Source of the DNA: Actinomycetes bacterium
GTDB taxonomy: Bacteria; Actinomycetota; Actinomycetes; DATJPE01
Assembly: GCA_035506535.1 (NCBI GenBank)
Contig: DATJPE010000083.1
Location: forward strand, 1-64,000
DNA: 64,000 nucleotides
Reading direction: 5' to 3'
How positions within the stretch are numbered: the stretch's first letter is position 1; every line of letters starts with the position of its first letter. The notes under the pieces are model-generated. The model had not been told where the DNA came from, did no database searches, and saw only the letters and a program-made list of their open reading frames with translations. Of this stretch, positions 8,178 through 16,552 are shown piece by piece. The translations under genes and the position numbers were made by a program.

Positions 8178-10937
8178 GTGGCCAAGGTCCGGGTCTACGA
8201 GCTCGCCAAGGAGCTCGGTGTCGAGAGCAAGGTCCTCGTGACCAAGCTCCAGGAGATGGGGGAGTTCGTCCGCTCCGCCTCCTCGACGGTGGAGGCGCCC
8301 GTCGTCCGCAAGCTGCGCGAGGCCTATCCGGCGCAGCAGGGCAATGGCGCGACGCCCGCTGCCGCGGCGCCCAAGGCGAAGCCTGCCCCCAAGCCCAGCC
8401 CCACCGAGCCGGTCGCGCCACAGCCGCGCCCTGCCGCCACGTCGGTCTCCGTCGTGGACGCCGAGACGGCGGCCCCTGCCGCCCCGGCTGCCCCGGCGCC
8501 CGCCGCTGACGGCGGCGAGGCGGCGCCCCGCCCGGCGGCGCCGGCCGCCGGCGCCCCCGCACCGGGGCGCCACGTCGGCCCGCGCCCCGGGAACAACCCG
8601 TTCAGCTCGCAGGCAACCGGGATGGGCCGTACCCCGGCGCCGCGTCCGCCGGCTCCCGGCGCCCCCGCCGTCCCGGGTGCGCCGCGGCCGGCCGGTGCCG
8701 GTGTCGCCGGTCCCCGGCCTCCGGCGGCGGGGATGCCCCCGCGTCCAGGGGCTCGCCCCAATCCCGGGATGATGCCGGGGCGGCCCACCGTGGGCGGGGT
8801 TCCCGCACGACCCGGTGCCCCCGGTCGCGGCGGGCCCGGCGGCGCCGGACGTACCGGCGCGCCGAGGCCCGGCTTCGGGGGCCGCCCGAGCGGTGGCGGT
8901 GGTGGCGCTGGCGGTGGCTACGCCGGCCGTCCCGGCGGTGGCGGCGGCGCCCCGGCGGGTGGCGGTTTCGGCGGTCGTCCGGGTGCCGGGGGACGTGGTC
9001 GCGGCGGGGGCACCGCCGGGGCCTTCGGGCGTCCAGGTGGGCGGCCGACCCGGGGACGCAAGAGCAAGAAGCAGCGGCGCCAGGAGTTCGACAACATGCA
9101 GGCGCCGTCGATCGGCGGCGTGATCGCACCTCGCGGCAACGGCGAGGTCGTCCGGCTCCCCCGCGGCGCCTCCCTGACCGACTTCGCGGAGAAGATCAAC
9201 GCCAACCCCGCGTCGCTCGTGCAGATCCTGTTCAACCTCGGCGAGATGGTGACCGCCACCCAGTCGGTCAACGACGAGACGCTGCAGCTGCTCGGCGCCG
9301 AGCTCAACTTCGAGGTCCAGGTCGTCTCGCCCGAGGACGAGGACCGCGAGCTGCTCGAGTCCTTCGACCTGGAGTTCGGCGAGGACGAGGGCGAGGAGTC
9401 CGACCTGCGCCCGCGCCCGCCTGTCGTGACGGTCATGGGCCACGTCGACCACGGCAAGACCAAGCTGCTCGACGCGATCCGCAACACCGACGTGGTGCGC
9501 GGCGAGGCGGGCGGCATCACTCAGCACATCGGTGCCTACCAGGTCGCGGCCGAGCACGAGGGCGAGGAGCGCAAGATCACCTTCATCGACACCCCGGGAC
9601 ACGAGGCGTTCACCGCCATGCGTGCCCGCGGTGCCCAGGTGACCGACATCGCGGTCCTCGTGGTCGCCGCCGACGATGGCGTGAAGCCGCAGACCATCGA
9701 GGCGCTCAACCACGCCCAGGCGGCCGACGTCCCGATCGTCGTCGCGGTCAACAAGATCGACAAGGAGGGCGCGGACCCGGCCAAGGTCCGTGGCCAGCTC
9801 ACCGAGTACGGCCTGGTGGCCGAGGAGTACGGCGGCGACACGATGTTCGTCGACGTCTCGGCCCGCAACGGCACGAACATCGACGCGTTGCTCGAGGCCA
9901 TCCTGCTCACCGCCGACGCCGCGCTCGACCTGCGGGCCAACCCCGACCAGGACGCCCAGGGCGTCGCGATCGAGGCGCACCTCGACCGTGGCCGCGGCCC
10001 GGTCGCGACGGTGCTGGTGCAGCGCGGCACGCTGCACCCGGGCGACTCGATCGTCGCGGGCGAGGCGTTCGGCCGCGTGCGTGCCCTGCTCGACGAGAAT
10101 GGCAACACCGTCGAGGCGGCCGGGCCGTCGCGGCCGGTGCAGGTGCTCGGCCTGACCTCCGTCCCCGGTGCCGGCGACAACTTCCTCGTCGTTCCCGAGG
10201 ACCGGGTCGCGCGTCAGGTCGCCGAGCGCCGGGCCTCGCGCGAGCGCAACGCCCAGCTCGCGCAGCAGCGCGGGCGCCGTACCCTCGAGGACATCTTCAA
10301 GTCCCTCGAGCAGGGCAAGCAGCAGCAGCTCAACCTCATCCTCAAGGGCGACGTCTCCGGTTCGGTCGAGGCCCTGGAGGACGCGTTGCTGCAGCTCGAC
10401 GTGGGCGAGGACGTCTCGCTGCGCATCATCGACCGCGGGGTCGGCGCCATCACCGAGAACAACGTCAACCTCGCGGTGGCATCCGATGCGGTGATCATCG
10501 GCTTCAACGTCCGCCCCGAGGGCAAGGCGAGGGAGCTGGCCGACCGCGAGGGCATCGACGTGCGCTACTACTCGGTCATCTACCAGGCGATCGAGGACGT
10601 CGAGGCCGCCCTCAAGGGCATGCTCAAGCCGGAGTTCGAGGAGGTCCAGCTCGGGACCGCCGAGGTCCGCGAGGTCTTCCGCTCCAGCAAGTTCGGCAAC
10701 ATCGCCGGCTGCCTGGTGCGAAGCGGCACGATCACGCGCAACAGCAAGGCCCGGTTGGTCCGCGACGGCGCCGTCGTGGCGGAGAGCCTGGCCATCGAGT
10801 CGCTGCGCCGGTTCAAGGACGACGTCACCGAGGTCCGCGAGGGCTACGAGTGCGGTATCGGGCTCGGCTCGTTCAACGACATCAAGGTCGATGACGTGGT
10901 CGAGACCTACGAGCTGCGCGAGAAGCCCCGCGCCTGA
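8178..10937 (+). CDS. infB: translation initiation factor IF-2
   Basis: This 919-residue GTPase loads initiator tRNA on the 30S subunit. GAAGGAG (8167-8173) precedes the GTG start. Residues 1-50 form an IF2-N domain. Residues ~55-300 are a long Pro/Ala/Gly-rich tract ending in a Gly/Arg-rich segment typical of actinobacterial IF-2. A second IF2-N domain spans ~320-375. The G domain has GHVDHGKT at 421-428, DTPGHE near 471 and NKID near 525. Domains II-IV follow ([20 protein letters not shown]). The tract before the G domain is low-complexity and probably disordered. Confidence 0.97.
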   Translation: MAKVRVYELAKELGVESKVLVTKLQEMGEFVRSASSTVEAPVVRKLREAYPAQQGNGATPAAAAPKAKPAPKPSPTEPVAPQPRPAATSVSVVDAETAAPAAPAAPAPAADGGEAAPRPAAPAAGAPAPGRHVGPRPGNNPFSSQATGMGRTPAPRPPAPGAPAVPGAPRPAGAGVAGPRPPAAGMPPRPGARPNPGMMPGRPTVGGVPARPGAPGRGGPGGAGRTGAPRPGFGGRPSGGGGGAGGGYAGRPGGGGGAPAGGGFGGRPGAGGRGRGGGTAGAFGRPGGRPTRGRKSKKQRRQEFDNMQAPSIGGVIAPRGNGEVVRLPRGASLTDFAEKINANPASLVQILFNLGEMVTATQSVNDETLQLLGAELNFEVQVVSPEDEDRELLESFDLEFGEDEGEESDLRPRPPVVTVMGHVDHGKTKLLDAIRNTDVVRGEAGGITQHIGAYQVAAEHEGEERKITFIDTPGHEAFTAMRARGAQVTDIAVLVVAADDGVKPQTIEALNHAQAADVPIVVAVNKIDKEGADPAKVRGQLTEYGLVAEEYGGDTMFVDVSARNGTNIDALLEAILLTADAALDLRANPDQDAQGVAIEAHLDRGRGPVATVLVQRGTLHPGDSIVAGEAFGRVRALLDENGNTVEAAGPSRPVQVLGLTSVPGAGDNFLVVPEDRVARQVAERRASRERNAQLAQQRGRRTLEDIFKSLEQGKQQQLNLILKGDVSGSVEALEDALLQLDVGEDVSLRIIDRGVGAITENNVNLAVASDAVIIGFNVRPEGKARELADREGIDVRYYSVIYQAIEDVEAALKGMLKPEFEEVQLGTAEVREVFRSSKFGNIAGCLVRSGTITRNSKARLVRDGAVVAESLAIESLRRFKDDVTEVREGYECGIGLGSFNDIKVDDVVETYELREKPRA

Positions 10938-10994
10938 CAGCCAACTCCGTGCCGGCGCCCCAAGAGACTGGGAGTCGTGGACAGGCAGCCAAGA

Positions 10995-11093
10995 CCGTGG
11001 CGATCGATCGCCTTCGTAAGGAGTTCGTAGGGAGCTCGCCGCCGAAGGCGGCGGCGGATGCAGAACTCCGTCGAAGGTGATCGATCGCCACGG
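10995..11093. repeat. 99-nt nested palindrome downstream of infB
   Basis: Two 22-base arms (10995-11016 and 11072-11093), both containing GATCGATC, are complementary with one G/T-type mismatch. Inside them GGAGTTC (11020-11026) pairs with GAACTCC (11063-11069). Innermost, GCCGCC-GAA-GGCGGC (11038-11052) forms a tight tetraloop-sized hairpin. No T-run follows. It could act as an attenuator or processing site between infB and the DUF503 gene, or be a mobile palindromic element. Confidence 0.7.
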
Positions 11094-11124
11094 ACCGCAC
11101 GTGACCCTGATCAGGAGGTAGGAG

Positions 11125-11421
11125 GTGTACGTCGGGACGCTCGCGCTGGACGTCCTGCTCGGCGACATCCACTCGCTGAAGGGCAAGCGCAGCGTCGTAC
11201 GCCCGATCGTCGCCGAGCTGAGACGGCGCTTCGACGTCTCAGCCGCCGAGGCCGGGCACCTGGATCTGCACCGCAGGGCGCTCGTGGGTGTCGCCGTCGT
11301 GGCGGCCGACCGGGCCCACTGCGTGGAGGTGCTGGACGCGTGCGAGCGGCTGGTCGCCGCCCGCCCGGAGATCGACCTGCTGTCGGCGCGGCGCACCTAC
11401 CACGCCGACAGTGACGACTAG
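11125..11421 (+). CDS. DUF503 family protein (YlxP-like)
   Basis: This 98-residue protein starts at GTG after AGGAGG. It has the DUF503 pattern: YVGTLALDVLLGDIHSLKGKRSVVRPIV at the N-terminus, split here as a strand plus SLKGKR motif, and AAEAGHLDLHRRALVGVAVVA in the centre. The family is encoded between infB and rbfA in many Gram-positive bacteria, with unknown function. The C-terminus is acidic (DSDD) and ends at TAG inside a 12-base tandem repeat. Without that stop the frame would run through an Asp/Glu/Gln linker straight into rbfA. Confidence 0.88.
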   Translation: MYVGTLALDVLLGDIHSLKGKRSVVRPIVAELRRRFDVSAAEAGHLDLHRRALVGVAVVAADRAHCVEVLDACERLVAARPEIDLLSARRTYHADSDD

Positions 11422-11460
11422 CAGGACGACGAGCAGGACGACGAGCAGGACGACGAGCAG
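11413..11460 (+). repeat. four 12-bp tandem units at the DUF503-rbfA junction
   Basis: Four units of GACGACGAGCAG lie head to tail. The first has TAG instead of GAG, forming the DUF503 stop. The array is a multiple of three and keeps the DUF503 and rbfA frames aligned. Confidence 0.9.
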
Positions 11461-11478
11461 ACGGAGGAGGACAGCGCC

Positions 11479-11931
11479 GTGACCAACGACGCACGCGCCC
11501 GCAAGCTGGCGGACCGGATCCGGGTCATCGTGGCCGAGACGCTCGAGAAGCGGGTCAAGGACCCGCGGCTCGGGTTCGTCACGATCACCGATGCCCGCAT
11601 CACCGGCGACCTGCGCGAGGCCACGGTCTTCTACACCGTGTACGGCTCCGAGGAGGAGCGCGCCGCGACGGCGACGGCCCTCGAGTCGGCCAAAGGCGTG
11701 CTGCGCTCGGAGGTGGGCCGTCAGACGGGGGTCCGGCACACGCCGAGCCTGGTGTTCGTCGCTGACGCCGTGCCCGAGAACGCCGCGCACATCGAGGACC
11801 TGCTCCACGTCGCCCGCGCGGCGGACGCCCAGGTGCACGAGGTCGCCGCGCAGGCGACGTACGCCGGCGACGCCGACCCCTACCGCGCTGCCCACGAGGA
11901 CGCCGACGCCGACTCCTCCTCGTTGGCATGA
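11479..11931 (+). CDS. rbfA: 30S ribosome-binding factor RbfA
   Basis: This 150-residue protein starts at GTG, eight bases after GGAGGAGG. It is the KH-fold cold-shock/16S-maturation factor. Diagnostic segments are RIRVIVAETLEKRVKDPRLGFVTI (read as two adjoining parts), EATVFYTVYG and LRSEVGRQTGVRHTPSLVFV. The C-terminal tail after about residue 120 is acidic and longer than in Escherichia coli. The TGA stop lies inside the left arm of a 47-nt palindromic element (GCATGAACGCGG), so the last residues may have been changed by insertion of that element. Confidence 0.95.
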   Translation: MTNDARARKLADRIRVIVAETLEKRVKDPRLGFVTITDARITGDLREATVFYTVYGSEEERAATATALESAKGVLRSEVGRQTGVRHTPSLVFVADAVPENAAHIEDLLHVARAADAQVHEVAAQATYAGDADPYRAAHEDADADSSSLA

Positions 11932-11974
11932 ACGCGGCGTAGTTACACACCTCGTGGAACAACGCCGCGTTCAT
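11928..11974. repeat. 47-nt palindromic element, copy 1 (rbfA-truB junction)
   Basis: Arms ATGAACGCGGCGT (11928-11940) and ACGCCGCGTTCAT (11962-11974) are perfectly complementary and enclose 21 bases. The centre can pair further (GTT/AAC and CAC/GTG). The left arm holds the rbfA TGA stop and the right arm ends in the AT of the truB ATG. Three more copies of identical length lie at 39342, 45221 and 51445. Confidence 0.92.
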
Positions 11975-12869
11975 GGCTACGGAAGGCGCCCGGAGCGGGC
12001 TGGTCGTCGTCGACAAGCCGTCCGGCTGGACCTCCCACGACGTCGTGGCCCGGGTCCGCCGGCTGGCCGGGACACGGCGGGTCGGTCATGCCGGCACCCT
12101 GGACCCGATGGCGACCGGTGTCCTGGTGCTGGGGCTGGAGCGCGCGACCAAGCTGCTCGGCCACCTGGCGCTGCGCGACAAAGCCTACGACGCGACCCTT
12201 CGACTCGGCGTCGCGACGACGACGGACGACGCCGAGGGCGAGGTGGTCTCCGCGGCGGATGCCTCCGGCATCACCGAGGAGGCGGTACGTGCGGGAGCAG
12301 CCGACCTGACCGGCGCCCTCCTTCAGGTGCCGTCCGCGGTGTCCGCCATCAAGGTGGACGGGGTCCGCGCGTACGCCCGCGTGCGCGCTGGGGAGTCCGT
12401 CGAGCTCAGCGCCCGACCGGTCACCGTCACCGCGTTCGACGTGCTCGCGCTGCGCCCTGGTGACGGCGTCCTCGACGTGGACGTGCACGTCGAGTGCTCG
12501 ACCGGCACCTATGTGCGCGCCCTCGCCCGTGACCTCGGCACGGCGCTGAGGGTGGGTGGGCACCTCACCGCGTTGCGGCGTACCAGGGTCGGCGAGTTCG
12601 GTCTCGACGACGCGCGGACGCTGGACCAGCTCGAGCGGGACTTCGTGTCGATCCCCCTCGAGGTGGCGCTGGGTCGGTCCTTCCCGCGTCGAGACGTGGG
12701 CGCGGAGCTGGCCCGAGCGGTCACCCACGGCGGGCGGGTGCCGTTGGCGGGTGAGACCGGCCCCACCGCCGTCTACGGCCCTGACGGCACCGCCCTCGCC
12801 CTGATGGCGCCGATGCCCCCGGACGACCCCACCGCCCTCGCCCCGCTCGTCGTCCTCACTCCCGCCTAG
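11973..12869 (+). CDS. truB: tRNA pseudouridine(55) synthase TruB
   Basis: This 298-residue enzyme makes pseudouridine 55 in the tRNA T-loop. KPSGWTSHDVVARVRR opens the catalytic domain. GHAGTLDPMATGVL (about residues 35-48) carries the catalytic Asp. YDATLRLGVATTTDDAEGEV and the GTYVRALARDLG motif follow, then a C-terminal PUA-like part. The ATG comes from the right arm of a palindromic element, and no Shine-Dalgarno sequence precedes it. No alternative in-frame ATG or GTG exists in the element, so translation may depend on the hairpin or on coupling to rbfA. Confidence 0.95.
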   Translation: MATEGARSGLVVVDKPSGWTSHDVVARVRRLAGTRRVGHAGTLDPMATGVLVLGLERATKLLGHLALRDKAYDATLRLGVATTTDDAEGEVVSAADASGITEEAVRAGAADLTGALLQVPSAVSAIKVDGVRAYARVRAGESVELSARPVTVTAFDVLALRPGDGVLDVDVHVECSTGTYVRALARDLGTALRVGGHLTALRRTRVGEFGLDDARTLDQLERDFVSIPLEVALGRSFPRRDVGAELARAVTHGGRVPLAGETGPTAVYGPDGTALALMAPMPPDDPTALAPLVVLTPA

Positions 12870-12878
12870 CGTCGCGCG

Positions 12879-13814
12879 TCAGCGGTGCTCCGCGCTGTGG
12901 AGCAGGACCACGGTGCCGCCGGCGTGCAGCACGACGTCGAGGTGGCCGACGTTGCGGACAGCGACCTTGCCGCGCACGCGCGTGCCGCAGCCGGGAGCCT
13001 GGCTGAGCGTGAACAGCGACGACTGGTACTCGACGACGTGATGCAGCTTGTGGTCGATGGCCTCGGTCCTGATGCTCAGCGGGGCGATCTCGCAGTAGCC
13101 CGTACCGTCGGCGTTGACCTGCTCCGCGTAGAGGGTGAACCTGACGTGCGCGACGGCCTTGGGGTGCTCGCCCGGCGGGCAGATGTTGGGCCCGTCTCGC
13201 TCGCGTGACCCCGTCTGTTCCGTGCACGCGGTCACCTTGGTGTCCGCGACCACGGCAATGACGGGTGCCGTGGTCCGTAGGCTCGCCGCCGTCGTGTCCA
13301 GCGTTCGGCCGGGCTCGAGCAGGCGACCCGTGCCGACCGGATCGAAGCCGATCGCGTACGACGCGAACGTCTTGCGGGTGAAGGTCACCTCGTCGACGAC
13401 GAGGTAGTCGTGCTTCGACCTGCCGTGACCCGACTGGACGCGGACCGTGCAATGCCGCACGTCGTCCATGAAGAAGTGCGGACGCAGCCGGCTCTCCTTG
13501 TGCCCCACGGTGTTGGTGGTCTCCACGAACGTCTGCTTCGCGCACGCGATGATGACCGAGAACATGTCGTCCGGAGGCTTGCCCTCGGCGTGCACCTGGA
13601 CGTCGGCGATGACCTCCTGAGGCCCCTGGGCGGCCGGGACGTGGTCCTCGTAGACGAGCACGGCCGGTCCCGTCGTCGAGCCCGGCAGCGGCTGGGCGGG
13701 CACGATGATGGGGGACGAGCCGACCGCGGCGACCGACGGGACGGCGGCGGTGGCCAGCGCGGCGATCAGCAGGGCGACGAGACGCCGCCCGACCCGACCC
13801 CCGCGTCGGTGCAT
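12879..13814 (-). CDS. secreted protein of unknown function
   Basis: Starting at ATG 13814, the protein has 311 residues. Arginine-rich MHRRGGRVGRR and a hydrophobic stretch LVALLIAALATAAVPSVAAV form a Sec signal peptide with likely cleavage after an Ala near residue 30. The mature part is beta-rich and contains several cysteines (IACAK, RHCTV, TACTE, NICPP, GYCEI, PGCGT) that could form disulfides. No family is recognised. It converges with truB (nine bases between stops) and lies just downstream of the aldolase gene start region on the same strand. A longer start at 13847 is possible but would place extra residues before the signal. Confidence 0.65.
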   Translation of the reverse strand: MHRRGGRVGRRLVALLIAALATAAVPSVAAVGSSPIIVPAQPLPGSTTGPAVLVYEDHVPAAQGPQEVIADVQVHAEGKPPDDMFSVIIACAKQTFVETTNTVGHKESRLRPHFFMDDVRHCTVRVQSGHGRSKHDYLVVDEVTFTRKTFASYAIGFDPVGTGRLLEPGRTLDTTAASLRTTAPVIAVVADTKVTACTEQTGSRERDGPNICPPGEHPKAVAHVRFTLYAEQVNADGTGYCEIAPLSIRTEAIDHKLHHVVEYQSSLFTLSQAPGCGTRVRGKVAVRNVGHLDVVLHAGGTVVLLHSAEHR

Positions 13815-13858
13815 GGCCCGATGGTAGGCAGTAACGGCCGTCGTCACCAGGGAGCGAG

Positions 13859-15091
13859 TCAGCCGAAGGTGCGCGCCTCGCCGCGGTACGTCGGGACGGT
13901 CTCGACCTGCCCCGCCTCGTCCACCAGGTGCAGGACGTCCACGCGTTCGCAGAGCTCGCCGGCCTTGGCGTGGCGGAACCAGACGCGGTCGCCGACCCGG
14001 AGCCGGTCCGCCGCTGCGCCGCGCAGCGGCGTCTGCACCTCGCCGGCGGACTCGGCCGGCAGCAACCGAAGCCCGGCCGGGTGCACCGGCGTCGGCACGC
14101 GGTCAGGCCCCGGCGGGCCGGAGGCCGGCCAACCGCCCCCGGCGACGGTCACCACGCCGGGCGCCGGGCGACGGACGACCGGCAGGGCGTACCCGGCTGC
14201 CGGGGTGGGGGCGAAGGACCGGTACGCGTCGAACAGGGTGGGCGCGAACAGCCCCGAGCCGGCGGCGAGCTCGGTCACCCACGGCTCGCGCGCGGTCCGT
14301 TCGAGCGAGCCGGTCCCGCCGCCGTTGACGAAACGCAGGGGAGCCACCTCGGACACCGCCGTCACGACGGCCGCCCGTCGGGTCGCGACCTGGCGCACCG
14401 ACAGCGCCTGCATCCCTCGTACGGCGAGCCCGCGCACCGGCCGGCCCGGCGGGGCGTCGCCGACGCCGGCGACCTGGGCCTCGTAGGCCATGAGGCCCTC
14501 CAGCCGGAATCCCGGGCGAGCGAGGACGCAGCGGGCGAGGGTCGCCGCTTGCTCGGGCGTGTGCACCGGGGAGCGGCGTACGCCCAGGTGGACGCGGCCA
14601 CCGAGCAGCCGCAGCGAGGCGTCCAGGTCGATGCACACCCTGATCTCGGGTCGCCGCGACGCCGCGACGACGGAGTCGATGAGGTCGAGGTGGTCCACCG
14701 AGTCGACCATCAGCGTCACCGACTCGGCCGCGGCCGGGGAGGCGGCCAGCTCGGCGAGCGCGGCCCGGTCCACGCTGGGGTAGCCCACGACCACGTCGCC
14801 GCTGACCGGCGACTCACCGCGGGAGAGCCAGAGCGCCTCCCGCAGGGTGTAGGCGAGCACGCCGGCGTACCCGGGTCGGGCCAGCACCCGGCGGAGCAGC
14901 TCCCGACAGCGCACCGACTTGCTCGCGACCCGGATCGGCGTGTGGTCGGCCCGGCGGGTCAGGTCGGCCGCGTTGGCGTCGAAGGCCACCAGGTCCACCA
15001 CGGCGAAGGGCGGGTCCAGCGCGGCGGTCGCGGCCTCCAGCCGGTCCCAGGGGGAGACTGCGCTGCGGCGCGTGCGGTCGGTGATGGACAC
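13859..15091 (-). CDS. PLP-dependent amino acid deaminase/aldolase (alanine racemase-fold)
   Basis: This 410-residue protein resembles the D-threonine aldolase/D-serine dehydratase-like, type III-fold PLP enzymes. RVASKSVRC near residues 54-62 carries the probable PLP Lys. LMVDSVDHLDLID and VCIDLDASLRLLG are barrel strands. GLMAYEAQVAGVGD and FVNGGGTGSL likely bind the cofactor phosphate. The C-terminal FRHAKAGELCE contains the His typical of the metal-binding domain. It is divergent from the FAD lactone oxidase; the two genes are often paired in actinobacteria. The substrate, probably a hydroxy-amino acid, is not established. Confidence 0.8.
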   Translation of the reverse strand: MSITDRTRRSAVSPWDRLEAATAALDPPFAVVDLVAFDANAADLTRRADHTPIRVASKSVRCRELLRRVLARPGYAGVLAYTLREALWLSRGESPVSGDVVVGYPSVDRAALAELAASPAAAESVTLMVDSVDHLDLIDSVVAASRRPEIRVCIDLDASLRLLGGRVHLGVRRSPVHTPEQAATLARCVLARPGFRLEGLMAYEAQVAGVGDAPPGRPVRGLAVRGMQALSVRQVATRRAAVVTAVSEVAPLRFVNGGGTGSLERTAREPWVTELAAGSGLFAPTLFDAYRSFAPTPAAGYALPVVRRPAPGVVTVAGGGWPASGPPGPDRVPTPVHPAGLRLLPAESAGEVQTPLRGAAADRLRVGDRVWFRHAKAGELCERVDVLHLVDEAGQVETVPTYRGEARTFG

Positions 15092-15238
15092 TTCCGGCTA
15101 CTCCTCGCGGCGGGACGGGTGCCGGGCCAGTCTCCACCACCTCGTGTCCGCCGCCGTGGACGGACCGACGTGTCAGGACCGACGAGCGTGCCCGCGGAGG
15201 ACGAAGCGGGCCGGAGGGCCCGAGGAGGACGGAGCACG

Positions 15239-16552
15239 GTGAGCGAGCAGTGGGCCAACTGGGCCGGGAACCAGAGCGTCACCGGCATCGTGACCGCGCA
15301 TCCGCGTGGCCCCGAGGAGATCGCGGCGGTCCTGCTGCGCGCGTCCGGCGAGGGGCGCCGGGTACGTCCGGTGGGCAGCGGCCACTCCTTCACCGGCATC
15401 GCCTGCCCCGATCCCGGCTCGGTGCAGCTGGTCCTCGACCGATGGTCGGATGCCGTCAGCGTCGACGCCGCGAACGGGCTGGTCACGGTGCAGGCGGGGA
15501 TGCCCCTGCACCGCCTCAACCGCCTGCTCGAGGCAGCCGGCCTGGCGATGGCCAACCTCGGGGACATCGAGCAGCAGACCATCTCGGGCGCGCTGTCGAC
15601 GGGGACGCACGGCACGGGAGCGGCGTACGGCGGACTCGCCACCCAGCTGCGCGCGCTGGAGCTGGTGCTGCCCGACGGGTCGCTGCTGCGCTGCTCGGCG
15701 GAAGAGAACCCCGACGTCTTCGCCGCGGCGCGGGTCGGCCTGGGGGCGCTCGGCGTCGTGTCCACGCTCACCCTCGCGGTCGTTCCCCTGTTCGCGATCC
15801 GCGCGGAGGAGGGCCCGATGCCGCTGGAAGAGACCCTGGCGCGCTTCGACGAGCTCGTCGCCGCCCACGACCACGTCGAGTTCTACTGGTTCCCGCACTC
15901 CCGGATGACCCTGCTCAAGCGGAACACCCGGCTGCCGCTCGAGGCGGGGCTGGCGCCGCTGCCGGCCTGGCGCGAGTGGTGGGACGACGAGTTCCTGTCG
16001 AACACTGTCTTCGGCGGCCTGGTCGCCCTCGGCCGGCGCTTCCCCGGGGTGGTCCGCCCCTCGGCCAGGGTCGCCTCGCGCGCGCTCGGCGCACGGACGT
16101 TCACCGACGTCTCGCACAAGGTGTTCACCTCGCCGCGTCGAGTGCGCTTCCTCGAGATGGAGTACGCCGTCGCGCGGGCCGACCTGCTCGGCGTCGTGCG
16201 CGAGCTGGTGGACGCCGTCGAGCGCTCCGAGCTGCGCATCGCCTTCCCCGTCGAGGTCCGCGTCTCGGCGGCCGACGACATCACGCTGTCCACGGCGAGC
16301 GGCCGCGACAGCGGGTACGTCGCCGTGCACCTGCCCGCCGGCACCGACCCGGCGGAGTACTTCGGCATCCTCGAACGCATCGCCGGGCAGGTCGGGGGGC
16401 GCCCGCACTGGGGCAAGCTGCACACCCTCGACGCGGAGGCCCTCGTCGACCGCTACCCCCGGTTCGAGGAGTTCCAGGCGCTGCGCAAGCGGCTCGACCC
16501 CTCGGGCCTGCTGGGCAACGCCTACCTCGACCGCGTGCTGGGCAAGGGGTGA
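15239..16552 (+). CDS. FAD-dependent sugar-1,4-lactone oxidase (D-arabinono/L-gulono-type)
   Basis: The GTG at 15239 follows GAGGAGG and GGAG and gives 437 residues. The PCMH-type FAD domain contains RPVGSGHSFTG (about 38-48), the loop that holds the flavin, and LSTGTHGTG near 120. The ALO domain follows, with HVEFYWFPHS and the C-terminal HWGKLHTLDAE, the motif typical of aldonolactone oxidases. Such enzymes oxidise sugar lactones with oxygen or another acceptor. Its stop overlaps the GTG of the MFS gene (GTGA), so enzyme and transporter are coupled. The natural substrate in this organism is unknown. Confidence 0.87.
   Translation: MSEQWANWAGNQSVTGIVTAHPRGPEEIAAVLLRASGEGRRVRPVGSGHSFTGIACPDPGSVQLVLDRWSDAVSVDAANGLVTVQAGMPLHRLNRLLEAAGLAMANLGDIEQQTISGALSTGTHGTGAAYGGLATQLRALELVLPDGSLLRCSAEENPDVFAAARVGLGALGVVSTLTLAVVPLFAIRAEEGPMPLEETLARFDELVAAHDHVEFYWFPHSRMTLLKRNTRLPLEAGLAPLPAWREWWDDEFLSNTVFGGLVALGRRFPGVVRPSARVASRALGARTFTDVSHKVFTSPRRVRFLEMEYAVARADLLGVVRELVDAVERSELRIAFPVEVRVSAADDITLSTASGRDSGYVAVHLPAGTDPAEYFGILERIAGQVGGRPHWGKLHTLDAEALVDRYPRFEEFQALRKRLDPSGLLGNAYLDRVLGKG

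Noticed and set aside
6597-11396. 1599-codon open frame on the reverse strand opposite nusA-infB
   Set aside because: It is antisense to well-supported rimP, nusA and infB genes and shows only codon-bias composition.
11419-11421. Sequencing error in the DUF503 stop codon
   Set aside because: It cannot be excluded, but a TAG here gives a normal-length DUF503 protein and rbfA has its own ribosome-binding site, so separate genes are the simpler reading.
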